From: Doryteuthis pealeii
Lineage: Eukaryota > Mollusca > Cephalopoda > Myopsida > Loliginidae
Reading direction: 5' to 3'
Assembly: GCA_023376005.1 (NCBI GenBank)
Contig: CM042141.1
Coordinates: 97,076,827 to 97,140,826, forward strand
DNA: 64,000 nt
The notes beneath the pieces are model-generated. The model ran no database searches, was not told where the DNA came from, and saw nothing but the letters and a program-made list of their open reading frames with translations. Positions 62,771-64,000 of this stretch are shown here, in pieces (positions within the stretch are counted from its first letter, which is position 1; every line of letters begins with the position of its first letter). The translations under genes were made by a program, and so were the position numbers.

Positions 62771-63221
62771 ATAAATTATTCAATAGTGAAATAACAACCA
62801 ACAATTTCTATTTCAGCAAAAAGTTCCTGAAAAAAACAACCTTTTATACTGATGGGTGTTTTTTTTGTTTTGTTTAATGGCATATCAAACTTCATGGGTT
62901 ATTGTTGATATCCTGTACAAAGACAACAGTTCCATTTAGGATTAATGTTTACGGAAACAATGCTTAGCTATAAAGTCATAACATTTCTGGATATATCAAA
63001 TATCTATACGGATATTCTTTTTTATAGGAACTGGCTCTTAGAACAATATTATTAAAATCAACACTCTGGCTCAGATTGCAGAGTCATATTTTGATGCCAC
63101 CAGGAAGAAGAGACTAACAATATAATTGAAGAAGAAAAAAGACAATGTCTTCCTGGATGTCCTTGTAACTTGTTCACTGTTTCTATTTAGGATGTCCATA
63201 TATAAAAAAAACAAACAAACA
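62771..63221. other. No gene; small SINE-B tail piece
   Basis: 62868-62905 has 'TTTAATGGCATATCAAACTT', then 'CATGGGTTATTG', the shared B/D/G tail on minus. The remainder is unassigned. Confidence 0.4.
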
Positions 63222-63518
63222 ATGGAGGTGCCTTGTGTAATGGTTACCATCGTAGGAAATGGACTTGGCAAGCAAGAGTTCAAATCCTGGATGAGGCTGT
63301 TTGCATTTCACATAGCGCTAATATCTTTAGGAAAGGTATGAATCCATCTATTCTCTCTCCAGCTATGAGTAAATAGTAGGGCACACTGGGCTCTTTAAAC
63401 TTGGTTAGGCAACCAATCTAGGCGAAGGAAAACTGAATTCAAACTTGTAAAAGTCTTAAAAAATTGACCTTGTATCCCATCCTACTAGTGTAGAGGGTTT
63501 GGTAAATATGTGGATATA
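63222..63518 (+). repeat. SINE-C, full length
   Basis: 'GGAGGTGCCTTGTGTAATGG', 'GAGTTCAAATCCTGGATGAG', 'TCTTTAGGAAAGGTATGAAT', 'CACACTGGGCTCTTTAAACT', 'GACCTTGTATCCCATCCTAC', 'GGTTTGGTAAATATG'. Reference copy with 40309. Confidence 0.85.
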
Positions 63519-64000
63519 GGAAACCAACAGGCATAGGGATGAATTTTAATTCAAAGTATCTCTCTTTTTTTTTTTAGAGATAAAAAAAAATAAATAAACA
63601 TGTCTCTGACATGAAGAAAGAAAAGAAAAAATCAGTGACCCTGTCAGCCTACAGAAAGAACTGGATGAGGTATATGTAGAATATTTTCTTGTGAGGATCT
63701 CTCTCAAACAACATCTATGAATAGAGGACAAACACAGCAATTACTAACTGAGTCTTATCTTACATAAAAAAGATGAAGATGAAAAATGAAAATCAATTTG
63801 CCAGTACTATGACATCAGCAAGATTGATGTAAACAACAAATGCTAAACCTCTCATAATTCAATCATTTACTAAAGGATCACACACACACACACAAAGTGT
63901 GCCAAAAAAGTATTGGGATTTTTGTACTTTTTGACATACCTTGTATTCTGGGGGGAAAAAAAAAAAAAGGTAATTTCTATCTTGGTAAATACAGCTTCAA
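63519..64000. other. No recognisable feature
   Basis: AT-rich with (CA)n at about 63880-63893. 'GTGTGCCAAAAAAGTATTGG' (63897-63916) vaguely resembles a mariner-type end. No partner in the window. Confidence 0.35.

Overview
This window looks like AT-rich, intron-less, gene-poor DNA from an animal genome. It has long (TA)n tracts, poly-A/poly-T runs and dense short retroposons with RNA polymerase III promoters. I found no convincing host exon, tRNA gene, rRNA gene or CRISPR array. The open frames of 60-120 codons are chance frames through repeats, apart from a few decayed transposase and LINE fragments. The LINE C-terminal fragments, with a Cys2-His2 finger or a 'DRDGW' type tail, are typical of invertebrates. 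I lean towards a lophotrochozoan (mollusc-like), but cannot prove it.

Most of the window is a mosaic of a few interspersed repeat families, named here for cross-reference. SINE-A: tRNA-like head with A box TAGCTCAGTCGG and B box GGTTCGATACC, about 245 bp. SINE-B: tRNA-like, about 215 bp. SINE-C: tRNA-like, about 280 bp. SINE-E: tRNA-like, about 390 bp. SINE-F: tRNA-like, about 150 bp. SINE-G: head derived from 5S rRNA, about 210 bp. SINE-H: tRNA-like head followed by a hammerhead-ribozyme-like tail. Repeat D: about 620 bp, head of unknown origin. B, D and G all end in the same tail (GGCAT.AAAT.ACC ... GGTTGAYATGCCAT), and C and F share another tail. The window therefore holds a modular SINE system with exchanged heads and tails.

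Layout. 1-6.5 kb: K, D, A, C, E, B and G repeats plus an LTR-like element with a TATA box. 6.5-7.4 kb: an internally deleted mariner. 7.4-10.8 kb: A, D, C, F and B repeats and a LINE tail. 10.8-11.4 kb: a minus-strand Helitron. 11.5-17 kb: a GC-richer unknown island, SINEs, the first hammerhead-bearing SINE-H and a foldback element. 17.1-19.5 kb: a decayed minus-strand LINE with endonuclease and RNase H remnants; the RNase H part is triplicated and a Helitron has inserted between two of the units. 19.5-24.7 kb: a foldback element, SINE-E nested in SINE-B, a second Helitron, a second copy of the LTR-like element, a zinc-finger LINE fragment and SINEs. 25-45 kb: SINEs, MITEs, a mariner MITE, solo-LTR candidates and (TA)n. 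45-56 kb: SINE-H relics, a perfect 43-bp-arm hairpin, a G array, a second intact-looking hammerhead fold, F arrays and low-complexity DNA. 55.6-64 kb: an inverted pair of CTGAAGA-type hammerhead-like units, two head-to-head Helitrons, LINE and mariner fragments, a 378-bp foldback element and SINE-C.

The most interesting signal is a pair of 42-nt type I hammerhead-like folds (15735-15776 and 51508-51549). They have all core nucleotides, the same architecture and compensatory changes in stems I and II. Next are the 5S-derived SINE-G and its shared tail, and a Helitron whose unoccupied target survives in a neighbouring tandem unit.
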